A program made the translations under genes and the position numbers. Of a stretch of 64,000 nt of DNA, positions 50,767 to 59,293 are shown piece by piece; position 1 is the stretch's first letter; every line of letters starts with the position of its first letter. The notes beneath the pieces are model-generated. The model saw only the letters and a program-made list of their open reading frames with translations, was not told the origin of the DNA and did no database searches. The DNA comes from JAKLFA01 sp964450385 (GTDB lineage: Bacteria; Omnitrophota; Gorgyraeia; Zapsychrales; JANLHA01), in assembly GCA_964450385.1 (NCBI GenBank), contig CAYVEC010000002.1, positions 67,903 to 131,902 on the forward strand, given 5' to 3'.

Positions 50767-52110
50767 CTAGGCAGCCCGGCTTAAAGGGTCCGGGCCGCTT
50801 TCCCCTAATATGGCAGAACCAGGAATGCCCTTAATGAACTCCTGCCTCAGGCTATAGGTGTAGGCGCCCTGGACCGGGACAAGGAGAATGTCTCCTTCCC
50901 GGATGCCTGTACCAAAATAGGAATATCCCCAAAGGTCATGAGGCGTACAGAGCGACCCAAAGACCGTGCATTCCCGCTCATCAAGCCCGGGCTGGCTCAG
51001 ATTGATCACAGGAAAATAATCCGCCTCATAGCGTTCCCAGCCGACCATATTGATCCCGCCGTCCACGATCACGACATCATCCGCTTTTTTATCCATGACC
51101 TTGAGCAGAATATGCATGGCCTCATGGCTGATCCAGCGGCCCGGTTCGAGATGGACCGCGCAGTCGACATAGGGAAAAACATATCGGCGAAGCGCCGTGT
51201 CCAACTCCTTCACAAAATCCGTGATCGGCGCTGCGCGATGCCATCGATGATCCAGGCCTTCCGTAAGCCGCGGGTCCGCGATCTTTTTCACCTGCCCCTC
51301 GGGCGTGGCCGAGGGCTGGATCCACTCGCCATCCGGAGGCCAATAGCCGCCGCCGATATCCAAGAACGTGATCCTCGATCGCAGGGGCGCAGCGAGGTCC
51401 GCCAGAAGCCCGCCGAGGCGTTCCAAAAAGGCCGTCTGTTTCCTTGCGTCGAGATTCCAGCTCGCGTGGAATTGAAACCCGCAGAGATCCAATGCATCAC
51501 ACGCTGCGGCCGCTTCAACAAATCGCGGCACCTCGCGTAACGGAATCCCAAATTTGCGCCAGAGACCCTCTTCTTCGATCATCAGACGGACCCCGGCACG
51601 GATCCTTCGCCCCTTCGACCCGCCGAAGACCTGCGGCGCGACGCGCTCGAGCCGCGCGAGCTCACCAAAACTATCAAGCAACAGGATCACGCGATCGGCA
51701 TGACGGCAGGCAAGGAGGAGTTCCTCATCGGTCTTGCCCGGCCCGCTAAAAATGATCTCCCGCGCCTCAGATCCGAGGGCCAGACCAAGCTCACGGCCGC
51801 TCGACACATCAAGGCCATACCCCTGACGGACCACGCTCGTAATCACCGCCGGGTGATCATTACTTTTCATCGCATAAAAACAGGTCACCTGCGGCAGGAC
51901 GGCCAAAAAGGCATCGCGGAATTCAATCGCCCTCCGCGTCAGCGCCGGCACATCAACCAGATAGACCGGGGTGCAGTCAGCGGCCTCGATATAGCGTTCC
52001 TTCGCTTCAATAAAACGCCGCACAAAGGCCCGCAAGACCGCCTCGTCCAGAAGCGGGGTCTCGGCACGTAAGATCCCCTCGATATTATTGAAGTAATTTT
52101 GCGGGTTCAT
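50767..52110 (-). CDS. PLP-dependent decarboxylase (Orn/DAP/Arg group, alanine-racemase fold)
   Basis: 447 residues from ATG 52110; the open frame continues upstream inside the ATP-grasp gene, so this start is preferred. PLP Lys in VTCFYAMKSNDHP; GLDVSSGRELGLAL and IIFSGPGKTDEEL follow; LCGFQFHASWNLDA is the H-x-G-S-Q-like site altered to F-H-A-S-W; DIGGGYWP is the phosphate loop; HLEPGRWISHEA and VFGSLCTPHD (active Cys) complete it. It decarboxylates an amino acid or a derivative; substrate not predictable. It overlaps the ATP-grasp gene by 26 bases and lies beside a PEP-CTERM gene. Confidence 0.85.
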   Translation of the reverse strand: MNPQNYFNNIEGILRAETPLLDEAVLRAFVRRFIEAKERYIEAADCTPVYLVDVPALTRRAIEFRDAFLAVLPQVTCFYAMKSNDHPAVITSVVRQGYGLDVSSGRELGLALGSEAREIIFSGPGKTDEELLLACRHADRVILLLDSFGELARLERVAPQVFGGSKGRRIRAGVRLMIEEEGLWRKFGIPLREVPRFVEAAAACDALDLCGFQFHASWNLDARKQTAFLERLGGLLADLAAPLRSRITFLDIGGGYWPPDGEWIQPSATPEGQVKKIADPRLTEGLDHRWHRAAPITDFVKELDTALRRYVFPYVDCAVHLEPGRWISHEAMHILLKVMDKKADDVVIVDGGINMVGWERYEADYFPVINLSQPGLDERECTVFGSLCTPHDLWGYSYFGTGIREGDILLVPVQGAYTYSLRQEFIKGIPGSAILGESGPDPLSRAA

Positions 52111-53398
52111 TCTTGAACTCAATGGCCACCTGCACCTTCTGCATGATCTCACAACACTGGCCTTCAAGGACCCGATCGGACAATGGAGAAAAGATGACAT
52201 ACCCCAAGACGCGCGAATCATAATCCTTAGGCGGCAGCTGGATTCTCTCACCCGGCAGGCGGTACGGCTGCCACGATCGAACCCGGTCATCGGCCAAGGC
52301 CTCGGACGCATCGATCGACCTTAAGATCCCCTCCTGCTGGGCAAAGATCCGCATGCCGACAAGCCGCTGCCACCGCCGAGGATCGACGGGGACAACCGTC
52401 CGGCCTTCCGCGAAGTCAAAGCTCGCGGCAAAGACATCAAACCCGGAACTGGCTTGAATCAACGGAGGCAGGCAATCGCCTCCAAGGCGGGGCGTCATCT
52501 CAAAAAATACGATTCCTTCTCCGACAAACTTAAAATCCGCCATCATGATGCACCGGGTCAATCCAAGGCTGAGCGCCGCCTGACAGACATGACCTTCAAT
52601 CCGCTCCAGAGTCCACCCCTCGGGCAGGACCGCCGGTACCTCATACGCCATGATCGTACCAAAGACCTCGCCGCGCTTCGCGATCTTTTTCGATACCCTG
52701 AGCGCCCGGACCCGTCCGCCCTCAAGCATAAAATCACCGCTGTACTCATCGCCCACGATATATTCCTCAAGGACCACGGCCTGACGGGGATCCTCATCAT
52801 CAGCCATATCGATCCCGCCGTACATCCTCTCGTTGGGGTGCGCGGCGAGGGTCTTGCGGATGAGCTGGAACGAGCGCCGGCAGTCATCGGCGCTCGCGCA
52901 CAAAAAGACAAGTTCTCCGCCGCTGCCGCTTAGCGGCTTCATCACGGCGAGCCCGCCCGCAAGGTCCTCAAAAAAACCCACCGCCTCAGCCTCGGTCGCG
53001 GCAAGAGCCGCCCGAGGGCACCCGACACCGGCAGCCATCCAGACTCGTTTTGAAAGATGTTTCGACCGGCAGCGGACCACGGCCTCGTGTGATGAAAAAT
53101 CCAGACCAAAGGCCTCGGCCACGGCCGCGCCGAGCCAGAGGGATTCGCAGTCATAACAGACAACGCCCGACAGGGTCCATCCGTAACGGCCGAGATGCGC
53201 CCGAACGGCCTCGACGACCGGCCCCGCCTCAAGCAGGCCCACGAGCACCTCAGCGTCCGGCGGCGGCACGAGCTGCGGCCAACGGCCGCGTTCTCCGGGA
53301 TCCGTCACAAAAAGGGCGCGGCCAGGGAACCGCCGCGCCAGCATGTCGATGTAGTCCGCCGTTGTCCCAACCACCAGAACTCGCGCATTGGCAGTCAT
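52085..53398 (-). CDS. ATP-grasp ligase of unknown substrate
   Basis: 437 residues. Start RVLVVGTTADYIDMLARRFPG is the pre-ATP-grasp Rossmann domain. RCRSKHLSKRVWMAAGVGCP opens the ATP-grasp core, LAVMKPLSGSGGELV is the glycine loop, VVLEEYIVGDEYSGDFML the central strand, and FFEMTPRLGGDCLPPLI the metal-binding Glu/Arg strand. Enzymes of this type form amide bonds via an acyl phosphate. A single-domain ligase between a GNAT and a decarboxylase gene suggests assembly of an amino-acid-based small molecule or peptide cap; the acceptor is unknown. Confidence 0.85.
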   Translation of the reverse strand: MTANARVLVVGTTADYIDMLARRFPGRALFVTDPGERGRWPQLVPPPDAEVLVGLLEAGPVVEAVRAHLGRYGWTLSGVVCYDCESLWLGAAVAEAFGLDFSSHEAVVRCRSKHLSKRVWMAAGVGCPRAALAATEAEAVGFFEDLAGGLAVMKPLSGSGGELVFLCASADDCRRSFQLIRKTLAAHPNERMYGGIDMADDEDPRQAVVLEEYIVGDEYSGDFMLEGGRVRALRVSKKIAKRGEVFGTIMAYEVPAVLPEGWTLERIEGHVCQAALSLGLTRCIMMADFKFVGEGIVFFEMTPRLGGDCLPPLIQASSGFDVFAASFDFAEGRTVVPVDPRRWQRLVGMRIFAQQEGILRSIDASEALADDRVRSWQPYRLPGERIQLPPKDYDSRVLGYVIFSPLSDRVLEGQCCEIMQKVQVAIEFKNEPAKLLQ

Positions 53399-53405
53399 GG
53401 GAGCC

Positions 53406-54326
53406 TCAACTGATATTGCTTAACAGGTCCAGGGGACGAGGAGAGAGATGGAAGATCTTTTTCCAGGAAAAATCCCCGCTCAAGAAGTCTGCCTCTTTGT
53501 ATTTCTCTTCGCAGGCCTTCTTGATATGATGCAGATTGATCACCTTGGCCACGCCAGGATAATTCGCGTCGGTCCCGCCGGCCAACAGGGTATAGACGCC
53601 TTTATAAAGACAGCCGACATCCACGGCCGCAGGCTTTCCATCAATAATGACGGTCGTGATCCTCAGCCACCGTTTCTTCCGAAGGAACTCGGCAAGCTGG
53701 CGGAAACTGGCGCTGAACCGTTCATCCTTAAAATACGAATCCTCCCCAAAACGCTCGATGCTCATGCGCACCATGACATCAAAGTCTGAGAACTCGTCAA
53801 GACGAATCGTAAGATCGCGCAGATAATACTTATCGACCTCGCGGCTGATCGCCTTGCGGGACTTCCGGGAAAAAAGGGCATAATAATTATCGATATTATA
53901 GCTCATCAGTTCCGAATAAAAGATATACCCGATCTCATCGGTCGTCGAGAGCTTCGCCGGAAGGTGCGAATTCGGAAGGAGATACCGCAGATGAAATGGG
54001 ATTTTTTTGCGCTTCAACCAGTTGAGCATCTGATTAAAGACCGCCTGGTCGCGGGCCACGACCCGGTTCTGCTCCAGCCAGGTCTTCCCCTGCCAGACTT
54101 CGCCGGGAAAATATCCGTAACAGTTACTCTCAGGGATCCAGCTGAGCGGAATCAGGCCGAGCGGCTGACCATCCTCCTGGGCAAAGATAAACAGCGGGGT
54201 GCGTTGAAAATGATCATGAAAACATTCGCGGACTTCCCAGAGATCCATGAGACGATCCTCGGGGATCATCCGCTTCCACAATTGTCGACAGGTGTCAAGG
54301 TCAGAAGTGCTGTAAACTTTTATCAT
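53406..54326 (-). CDS. GNAT/FemAB-like acetyl- or acyltransferase
   Basis: 306 residues. Pattern of the two-GNAT-repeat BioF2/FemAB-like family (PF13480): RTPLFIFAQEDGQPLGLIPL, LFSRKSRKAISREVDKYYL, VMVRMSIERFGEDSYFKDE, RITTVIIDGKPAAVDVGCLY and YTLLAGGTDANYPGVAKVIN. The GTDxxYPGVA-like turn replaces the usual G-T-D of this family's acyl site. Upstream of the ATP-grasp gene by eight bases. In known exosortase systems a FemAB-like protein is a locus-associated gene; here it flanks a PEP-CTERM gene cluster, which is suggestive only. Confidence 0.75.
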   Translation of the reverse strand: MIKVYSTSDLDTCRQLWKRMIPEDRLMDLWEVRECFHDHFQRTPLFIFAQEDGQPLGLIPLSWIPESNCYGYFPGEVWQGKTWLEQNRVVARDQAVFNQMLNWLKRKKIPFHLRYLLPNSHLPAKLSTTDEIGYIFYSELMSYNIDNYYALFSRKSRKAISREVDKYYLRDLTIRLDEFSDFDVMVRMSIERFGEDSYFKDERFSASFRQLAEFLRKKRWLRITTVIIDGKPAAVDVGCLYKGVYTLLAGGTDANYPGVAKVINLHHIKKACEEKYKEADFLSGDFSWKKIFHLSPRPLDLLSNIS

Positions 54327-54617
54327 AGTGATACTGATCTTCTCCGCACATCCCTGATGCGCGCCTCCCCTAACAAGGTTAACTGTGCCAACCCATTCTT
54401 GTCTTAATCATATAATCTTTAAAATAAAAAAACATATTTTTTTGGTTTTTTTTACCCGGGAGGTGCGCTGTGAAAATTGCTCTTTTAGAGCCCATTTTAG
54501 CGACGGGAGCATGCTATTTATCGACGAGGCATGCGGTCAAAAAAGAGGGGCCAGGCAGAACGGCCTCTGCCTGGCCCATAACATAACAACACAATCCAAC
54601 GATTTTTCCCGTCGACA
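54327..54617. other. Noncoding gap with terminator and AT-rich stretch
   Basis: About 290 bases between the GNAT gene and YqaE. The left half is very AT-rich (ATAATCTTTAAAATAAAAAA and T-runs) and may hold the minus-strand GNAT promoter. The right half holds the YqaE terminator at 54539-54576. A plus-strand GTG frame of 38 codons with a fair ribosome site crosses the terminator and is not accepted as a gene. Nothing else was seen. Confidence 0.4.
54539..54576 (-). terminator. Rho-independent terminator of YqaE
   Basis: Eleven-base perfect stem GGCCAGGCAGA/TCTGCCTGGCC with ACGGCC loop, followed on the minus strand by CCTCTTTTTTGA. About 40 bases past the YqaE stop. Confidence 0.9.
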
Positions 54618-54785
54618 CTATGCCTTTTTGTCCGTCAGGACCAGCCATAGCGCATGGATAACACCCGGGATACCGCCTAAAATGGTTAAAACAATATTGA
54701 TCCACAAATGATTTGTCACGCCAACCTGAAGATACGCGGCAACTGGTGGAAGAAAAATCGATAAAATGATTTTCACAATTTTCAT
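54618..54785 (-). CDS. YqaE/Pmp3 family small membrane protein
   Basis: 55 residues from ATG 54785 with GGGAGAGC upstream. Two membrane helices: VKIILSIFLPPVAAYLQVGV and INIVLTILGGIPGVIHALWL, with the family signature FLPP-x3-YLQVG and GGIPGVIHA. Pmp3/YqaE (UPF0057) proteins respond to salt, cold or envelope stress; mechanism unclear. The upstream 19-codon Lys-rich frame ends 56 bases before it. Confidence 0.93.
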   Translation of the reverse strand: MKIVKIILSIFLPPVAAYLQVGVTNHLWINIVLTILGGIPGVIHALWLVLTDKKA

Positions 54786-54841
54786 ATGCTCTCCCTTAAT
54801 ACACATATTGTTTTCCCCCTCAATACTGCTGTTGAATAGTC

Positions 54842-54901
54842 CTACTTCTTTTCCTTTTTCGGCTTCTTCTTTTCCTTCTTTCGCGGACTCTTGTCTCCCA
54901 T
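54842..54901 (-). CDS. 19-residue Lys-rich peptide (MGDKSP start)
   Basis: ATG 54901 is preceded by a strong GGAGGGTGGAGGAAG. The peptide starts MGDKSP and is otherwise nearly all Lys, Arg, Glu and Pro. I recall very similar Lys-rich micro-proteins beginning MGDKSP in unrelated bacteria, which favours a real gene, but this is from memory. It stands between ssb and yqaE on the same strand. Role unknown; nucleic acid or polyphosphate binding is possible from charge. Confidence 0.5.
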   Translation of the reverse strand: MGDKSPRKKEKKKPKKEKK

Positions 54902-54958
54902 CTTCCTCCACCCTCCTTTCCCTAAGGTTTTCTTCCCGTGCTTCTTAAAAACATCCGC

Positions 54959-55393
54959 CTATTCATCCCAGGCAATGGATTCCGGCGCGATCTCAAGCGG
55001 GGCTCCGGTATCAGCCGACCCGGCATTGCCGGCGCTGCCGGCGCCCGGCGCTCCGCCCTCAGGGCCAGCGCCCTTACGCGCCAAAAAATGGACATTATTT
55101 GCCGAGATCCGCACCCGGCTCTGGGTCTTGCCGTCCTTTTCCCAGCGGTCCTGACGGAGCCGGCCCTCAACAATGATCCCACTCCCCTTCGTCAGATATT
55201 TCGCGCAATTCTCCCCAACCACGCCCCAGACCTCGACATCAAAATACGAGACCTCGGTCGCCTTTTCACCGTTTTTCGAAAACACACGATTGTTCGCGAT
55301 CGACAGATTGCAGACCGCCTTACCCGACGTTGTGTACCGCATCTCCGGGTCCCGCGTCAGGTTCCCCATGATGTTCACCGAATTGAGACTCAT
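54959..55393 (-). CDS. ssb: Single-stranded DNA-binding protein
   Basis: 144 residues from ATG 55393. OB fold with LNSVNIMGNLTRDPEMRYT, GKAVCNLSIANNR, VSYFDVEVWG and GSGIIVEGRLRQDRWEKDGK; these cover the usual DNA-binding aromatic positions. A Gly/Ala/Pro-rich linker follows, and the protein ends APESIAWDE, without the D-D-D-I-P-F tip through which most SSBs recruit partners. The linker and acidic tail are otherwise normal. A GAGGGCAGGGGA lies before the ATG. Confidence 0.93.
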   Translation of the reverse strand: MSLNSVNIMGNLTRDPEMRYTTSGKAVCNLSIANNRVFSKNGEKATEVSYFDVEVWGVVGENCAKYLTKGSGIIVEGRLRQDRWEKDGKTQSRVRISANNVHFLARKGAGPEGGAPGAGSAGNAGSADTGAPLEIAPESIAWDE

Positions 55394-55567
55394 TCCCCTG
55401 CCCTCTCTTTCCTCATCCATTGATCTATCAGCCGTTTCTCCGCGCCTCGGCCGCTCGTGGCGATTGCTATTTTACGCCTCCGGCCCACCCGCGACAAGAA
55501 GATTTTTGAATAGAAAAACCCAAAGCCTTCTGCTGAGCCTTCCCGCGCGTCACGGCAAGGCAGAACA

Positions 55568-55963
55568 TCATGCCCGCGTGATCAATGCGTTGATGCGCTT
55601 CAACAGTTCGCTGAACATCTCATCCCCGCATCGGACCGTCACCTCGCGCCGATCATTCGTGGCCAAAACCTCATCGAGTTCGCGAATGATCCGTTCATAG
55701 GGGCCCAGGATCTTGTTGGTGAGATAAAAGGCGTACAGGCAGGAAATAACGATCGCAAGCGCGGTAACCGGCAAGGCGATGAGGATGGCCGACTTGATCG
55801 TCACAGAGGGGATTGTGTAAAAGAGGCTGTTCTGATCCGCGTACAGATAAGCAAGGAAAAGGACCATCATCCCGAGAGCGCACACTCCAAGAGCAAGGAT
55901 ATAAAAAAGAACCCGGGCCTGAAATTTGTTAACATGCCGAAAGATATTGCGTTTGAACGCCAT
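55568..55963 (-). CDS. Two-helix membrane protein with HAMP-like C-terminus
   Basis: 131 residues. Two hydrophobic helices (VLFYILALGVCALGMMVLFL and AILIALPVTALAIVISCLYA) flank a short periplasmic loop (YADQNSLFYTIPSVT). After the second helix, KILGPYERIIRELDEVLATN has the P-x-x-R-I-x-R-E-L-D pattern of a HAMP linker, and a helix with DEMFSELLKRINALI follows. Output domain absent. Omnitrophota- or Deltaproteobacteria-type orphan HAMP proteins are known from memory, but the role is not. Possibly a sensor fragment or a partner of a kinase. Confidence 0.6.
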   Translation of the reverse strand: MAFKRNIFRHVNKFQARVLFYILALGVCALGMMVLFLAYLYADQNSLFYTIPSVTIKSAILIALPVTALAIVISCLYAFYLTNKILGPYERIIRELDEVLATNDRREVTVRCGDEMFSELLKRINALITRA

Positions 55964-56034
55964 AGTCGAAAAATCCTTCAGCGCCCTATCACATGATCCC
56001 CTTTTACTTTATCACCCGAACCAATTTTTTCTAT

Positions 56035-56085
56035 CAAAAAATCGTAAATAAATAGAACGAGGAGGACCTCCCGCAGGCCCTCCTC
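56035..56085 (-). terminator. Possible terminator of the papain-like protease gene
   Basis: GAGGAGG/CCTCCTC with an inner CCT/AGG pair, followed on the minus strand by GTTCTATTTATTTACGA and TTTTTT. The T-rich part is interrupted. Confidence 0.45.
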
Positions 56086-56111
56086 TTGATCATCCGTTCG
56101 ATTTACGAACG

Positions 56112-58241
56112 CTATTTCTTGATATTGACATTAACGATGTTCGTGTAGGTCGACCTCATGCCGGTTTCTATATTAAAGGCCTGGACTCGATACGCATAGG
56201 TCCCAGTCGTTAAGATCGTTTCCTGGAACCGTGTCACATCGGCCCCTGTCTCGGCGACCCGTTGGAACTTAATCACCCCACGGGTCTTGACGCCTCGTTC
56301 GATATAAAAACCGCTCTCATTCGTCGAACCATCAAGCCACGTAAGCGTCACCGTCCGGCCTGAAAGCGCGGCCTTCAAGCCCGACGGCGGCAATAAGACC
56401 TCGGGGTTCTGAGCCACGGTGATCGTGACCCCAGCCGACGCGGAGCCGCCGACATCATCGGTCACCGAGAGACGCGCCGTATATGTGCCCGGATTGACAT
56501 AAGTGTGCCTCACAGACACCCCTTGAGCGGTCACCCCGTCCCCAAAGTCCCAGCCATAGGACACGAGACTGCCATCAAGGTCATATGAATTTGCCCCGTC
56601 AAACGCGACATCCAACGGCGCATATCCAGAAACGGGCAGGGCTGAGATCACCGCGACCGGCGCCGCGTTCCCCGTATCAAGATCGTACGAAACAGAGGCA
56701 TAAACCTGTGCCGCATCAGCGCTTGTTGAGGCATTCGATGAATACGCCTCGGTGCCGCCGTTCGCCACATTCACGAGTTTAAAACTTTTTAAAAACGCCG
56801 GATCCCCCGATGTCGAATCCTGCATCCCAAGATAAAAATGATACGTGCCGCTGTTCGCCGGAACGATGTCCGTGAAATCAAACACAAAGGTCCCGTCAAC
56901 AGCCGTCGTGGTCCCATTAAAGGCGTACGGGCCGCCCGCGTACGACAGGGCATACGACGGATACCATACCGTGGTCGGCGCAGTACGGGTGGCGTCGGAT
57001 ACGCCTAACGTCACGCGCAACTGATTGCGTTTTAAATGATTGAGGGTGAAATACCCCACGAGTTTGGGGCTATACTCTGCCCGTGCCAGGACCCAATGGG
57101 CGCTCGCCGGCGACCACCCCAGAACGCGCCCGGTGCTCGGCCCGCCCTCAACCGCTGACGGATTTTTTAACGCATCATAGGCCATCCACATAAAGCCCGC
57201 CTCGCCCCAGCCGGTTCCCCAAGAATTCGCGATGCGAAAGGCGCCTTTTTCACCCGGATCAACTGTTCCATTAGCGTTAATATCAACCCAAATGTGGTCA
57301 TTGTACCCCACGACCGTCATGGCATGATAGCCTTCGGAGCCGTTAACCCAATAGCAGATCGGTTTCCCTACAAAGGGATCATCCTCGATCACCGCCGGAT
57401 CATTTCCGATCGTTTTTGTCTGCCATGAATAAATATAGGTCGGGAAATTCAAAATATACCCGTTGACGAGCATCTCCTTCACTAAATTAATGCCCTCATC
57501 GGTATTGGTGTTCGCCACATATCCATACCGGTCGAACCGCCGTTCGATCGAGGCGCGCCAGACATCAGGATTGAGCGACCAGGCGCGGTAATCCGAATCA
57601 TACGGGAACTCGGCCCAGGTGGCATTGCCGTGTTTGACCCCGATACTATAGGCCCAATAATACCAGCTCCCGCTGTCAGAGCCGCCGTTCACCATATTGT
57701 AGGCCCATTTGGGACTGAGCCGCATCGCGTCCCCGCCGTTCTTGGCATCAAGGTCACGCGCCTTCGCCAACATATAGGTCATCGTATAATAAACACCTGA
57801 GAACGACCCGCACGACCCCAGGCTCCCCTGACTCCGGATCGGAGGAAAATATTTTAACGCACTGTTATCAACCGAATCAGGAAGAACGGCAAAAGCAGAA
57901 TTGGGGGCCTCGGATTCCACACTCACCGTGCCGCCAACCGCCTCAACCGCAGTGACGAGGTCCTCGCCATCGGCTACCACAGCCTCAGGCGAGAGCAGCG
58001 GCTTATTCTTTTTTTGACGGGCCTGGTTCACCCGCTCGAGACCCCGGGCATTAATCTTCACCCTTTTAACCTTAGGGTGCGTGGTCTCAATGATTCTCAG
58101 TTCTTCAGACGAGAGCTCCGGCAACCCGGTCTTATGCGGATCATTGCCCGCCGCACTCTGGCCCCAGGCACTCACCGGTCCGATGAGCGAGCCCGAGATA
58201 AAAAGGACAATGATCGTTTTTAAAAAATATTGACGCTTCAT
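56112..58241 (-). CDS. Secreted papain-like (C1) peptidase with PKD and FN3 domains
   Basis: 709 residues. Signal peptide LKTIIVLFISGSLIGPVSAWG. A propeptide-like region to about 120 is followed by the C1 peptidase domain: QGSLGSCGSFSGVYY (catalytic Cys near 143), GYHAMTVVGYN (His near 304) and RIANSWGTGWGEAGF (Asn near 339). After a beta domain, PKD at about 530-615 (YGWDFGDGVTAQ, VTDDVGGSASAGV) and FN3 at about 620-705 (LKAALSGRTVTLTWLDGS). PKD and FN3 modules are typical of extracellular, polymer-binding enzymes. A natural candidate substrate for the T2SS in this window (inference). Confidence 0.88.
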   Translation of the reverse strand: MKRQYFLKTIIVLFISGSLIGPVSAWGQSAAGNDPHKTGLPELSSEELRIIETTHPKVKRVKINARGLERVNQARQKKNKPLLSPEAVVADGEDLVTAVEAVGGTVSVESEAPNSAFAVLPDSVDNSALKYFPPIRSQGSLGSCGSFSGVYYTMTYMLAKARDLDAKNGGDAMRLSPKWAYNMVNGGSDSGSWYYWAYSIGVKHGNATWAEFPYDSDYRAWSLNPDVWRASIERRFDRYGYVANTNTDEGINLVKEMLVNGYILNFPTYIYSWQTKTIGNDPAVIEDDPFVGKPICYWVNGSEGYHAMTVVGYNDHIWVDINANGTVDPGEKGAFRIANSWGTGWGEAGFMWMAYDALKNPSAVEGGPSTGRVLGWSPASAHWVLARAEYSPKLVGYFTLNHLKRNQLRVTLGVSDATRTAPTTVWYPSYALSYAGGPYAFNGTTTAVDGTFVFDFTDIVPANSGTYHFYLGMQDSTSGDPAFLKSFKLVNVANGGTEAYSSNASTSADAAQVYASVSYDLDTGNAAPVAVISALPVSGYAPLDVAFDGANSYDLDGSLVSYGWDFGDGVTAQGVSVRHTYVNPGTYTARLSVTDDVGGSASAGVTITVAQNPEVLLPPSGLKAALSGRTVTLTWLDGSTNESGFYIERGVKTRGVIKFQRVAETGADVTRFQETILTTGTYAYRVQAFNIETGMRSTYTNIVNVNIKK

Positions 58242-58375
58242 GGTCTCTTCTCCTTATAGTAAGACATCCCTCGTAAAACCCCTACTTTAAGTATACCCCG
58301 GTTTTCAAGGGTTTCTGGAGAATCCGCGCAAACGCTTCCCTGAATATCAAAACTACTGCTTCTTTTAAAAAAAAT

Positions 58376-58432
58376 AGGGGCAAATCACGTTCTTTTTAAG
58401 AAATAATCCAAAAAAGAACACGATCTGCCCCT
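58376..58432 (-). terminator. Large hairpin after PEP-CTERM gene 2
   Basis: AGGGGCAAATCACGTTCTTT and its near-complement (58411-58432) form a 22-base interrupted stem with a 13-base loop. Runs of A and T on both sides would allow it to terminate in both directions. It lies about 20 bases past the PEP-CTERM stop. Confidence 0.7.
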
Positions 58433-58450
58433 AAAAAAATCTCAAAACTT

Positions 58451-59293
58451 TTAACCCCGGCGTCTACGCCAGATCAGGCTGCCCGCCATGCTCGTTCCTA
58501 AAAGGACCATCGTAGCCGGTTCCGGTACTGGATTGGCCCCAGGCACGTCATCTATTTTCCCATCAATCCAGATATAATCGGAAATACACTCATATTTCGC
58601 CAAGAATAACCGCATCGAATCCCCTTCATTAAGATCCCCGAAATACCACCGTGGGATCCGGCTCTCTAAAACATACGTCCGGCCGGTCCAACCCCAGCTA
58701 TTACCAGAATCACGCGGCTCTCGCCCGATTCCAGTCCAGGGTTCGACGCTCCCGAGAGAGCGATTAAAGATCTCATAATCGCCAATATCCGTTCCCTGAA
58801 GAATTTGATACGGAGCCCCGCTTGACGTCCGCCACCGGGTCACCTGATAAATATCTTGCTGGATCGCTGCCCCGTCATCCGTTCGTGCGCCAAGGAGCCC
58901 AATCTTGAGACCAAGCTCATAAATGCCGTCACCATCGGCATCAATCGCCATATCCTCAGGGTACGGGCTTGTTCGCGAGTAGGCCGGATCAAAGGGGATC
59001 GAACTCACGACCGCCCAATAAAGATAGTCCGCGTCATTGTCAAAATAAATCGCCTCAAGATCGCGCGATTCTGCAAATATTGAGGTGCGGATCCCTAACC
59101 CTTCATTGGTCGAATATTTATTCACATCATCCGCCTCACGCCATTCAACACGGGCGCTATCCGGCTGCCAATCCGTAAATGCCGTCACCCCCCAGTCGTC
59201 CAGGCGTCCATCGATCACATAACCGAAGGCGGCCGGGACAAGAGTCACGCAACAGACCGCGACGCCCAGAATAGATAAAATTTGTTTTTTCAT
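58451..59293 (-). CDS. PEP-CTERM sorting-domain exported protein 2
   Basis: 280 residues. Signal peptide KKQILSILGVAVCCVTLVPA. The mature part begins YVIDGRLDDWGVT, a start common in exported carbohydrate/cellulose-binding-like proteins, and has an Asp-rich stretch (AIDADGDGIYELGLKIGLL) that could bind calcium. C-terminal PEP-CTERM: VPEPATMVLLGTSMAGSLI, then WRRRRG. Substrate of an exosortase outside this window. It has the same promoter box as PEP-CTERM gene 1. GAGGAGCGC before the ATG is a good ribosome site. Confidence 0.88.
   Translation of the reverse strand: MKKQILSILGVAVCCVTLVPAAFGYVIDGRLDDWGVTAFTDWQPDSARVEWREADDVNKYSTNEGLGIRTSIFAESRDLEAIYFDNDADYLYWAVVSSIPFDPAYSRTSPYPEDMAIDADGDGIYELGLKIGLLGARTDDGAAIQQDIYQVTRWRTSSGAPYQILQGTDIGDYEIFNRSLGSVEPWTGIGREPRDSGNSWGWTGRTYVLESRIPRWYFGDLNEGDSMRLFLAKYECISDYIWIDGKIDDVPGANPVPEPATMVLLGTSMAGSLIWRRRRG

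Noticed and set aside
54300..54380. Sigma-54 promoter (TGGCAC) before the GNAT gene
   Set aside because: TTGGCAC is present, but the GC dinucleotide required ten bases after GG is not in place.
54471..54590. Plus-strand GTG frame of about 38 codons with a GGGAGG ribosome-like site
   Set aside because: It runs through the YqaE terminator hairpin, has no recognisable product and lies antisense to all nearby genes.
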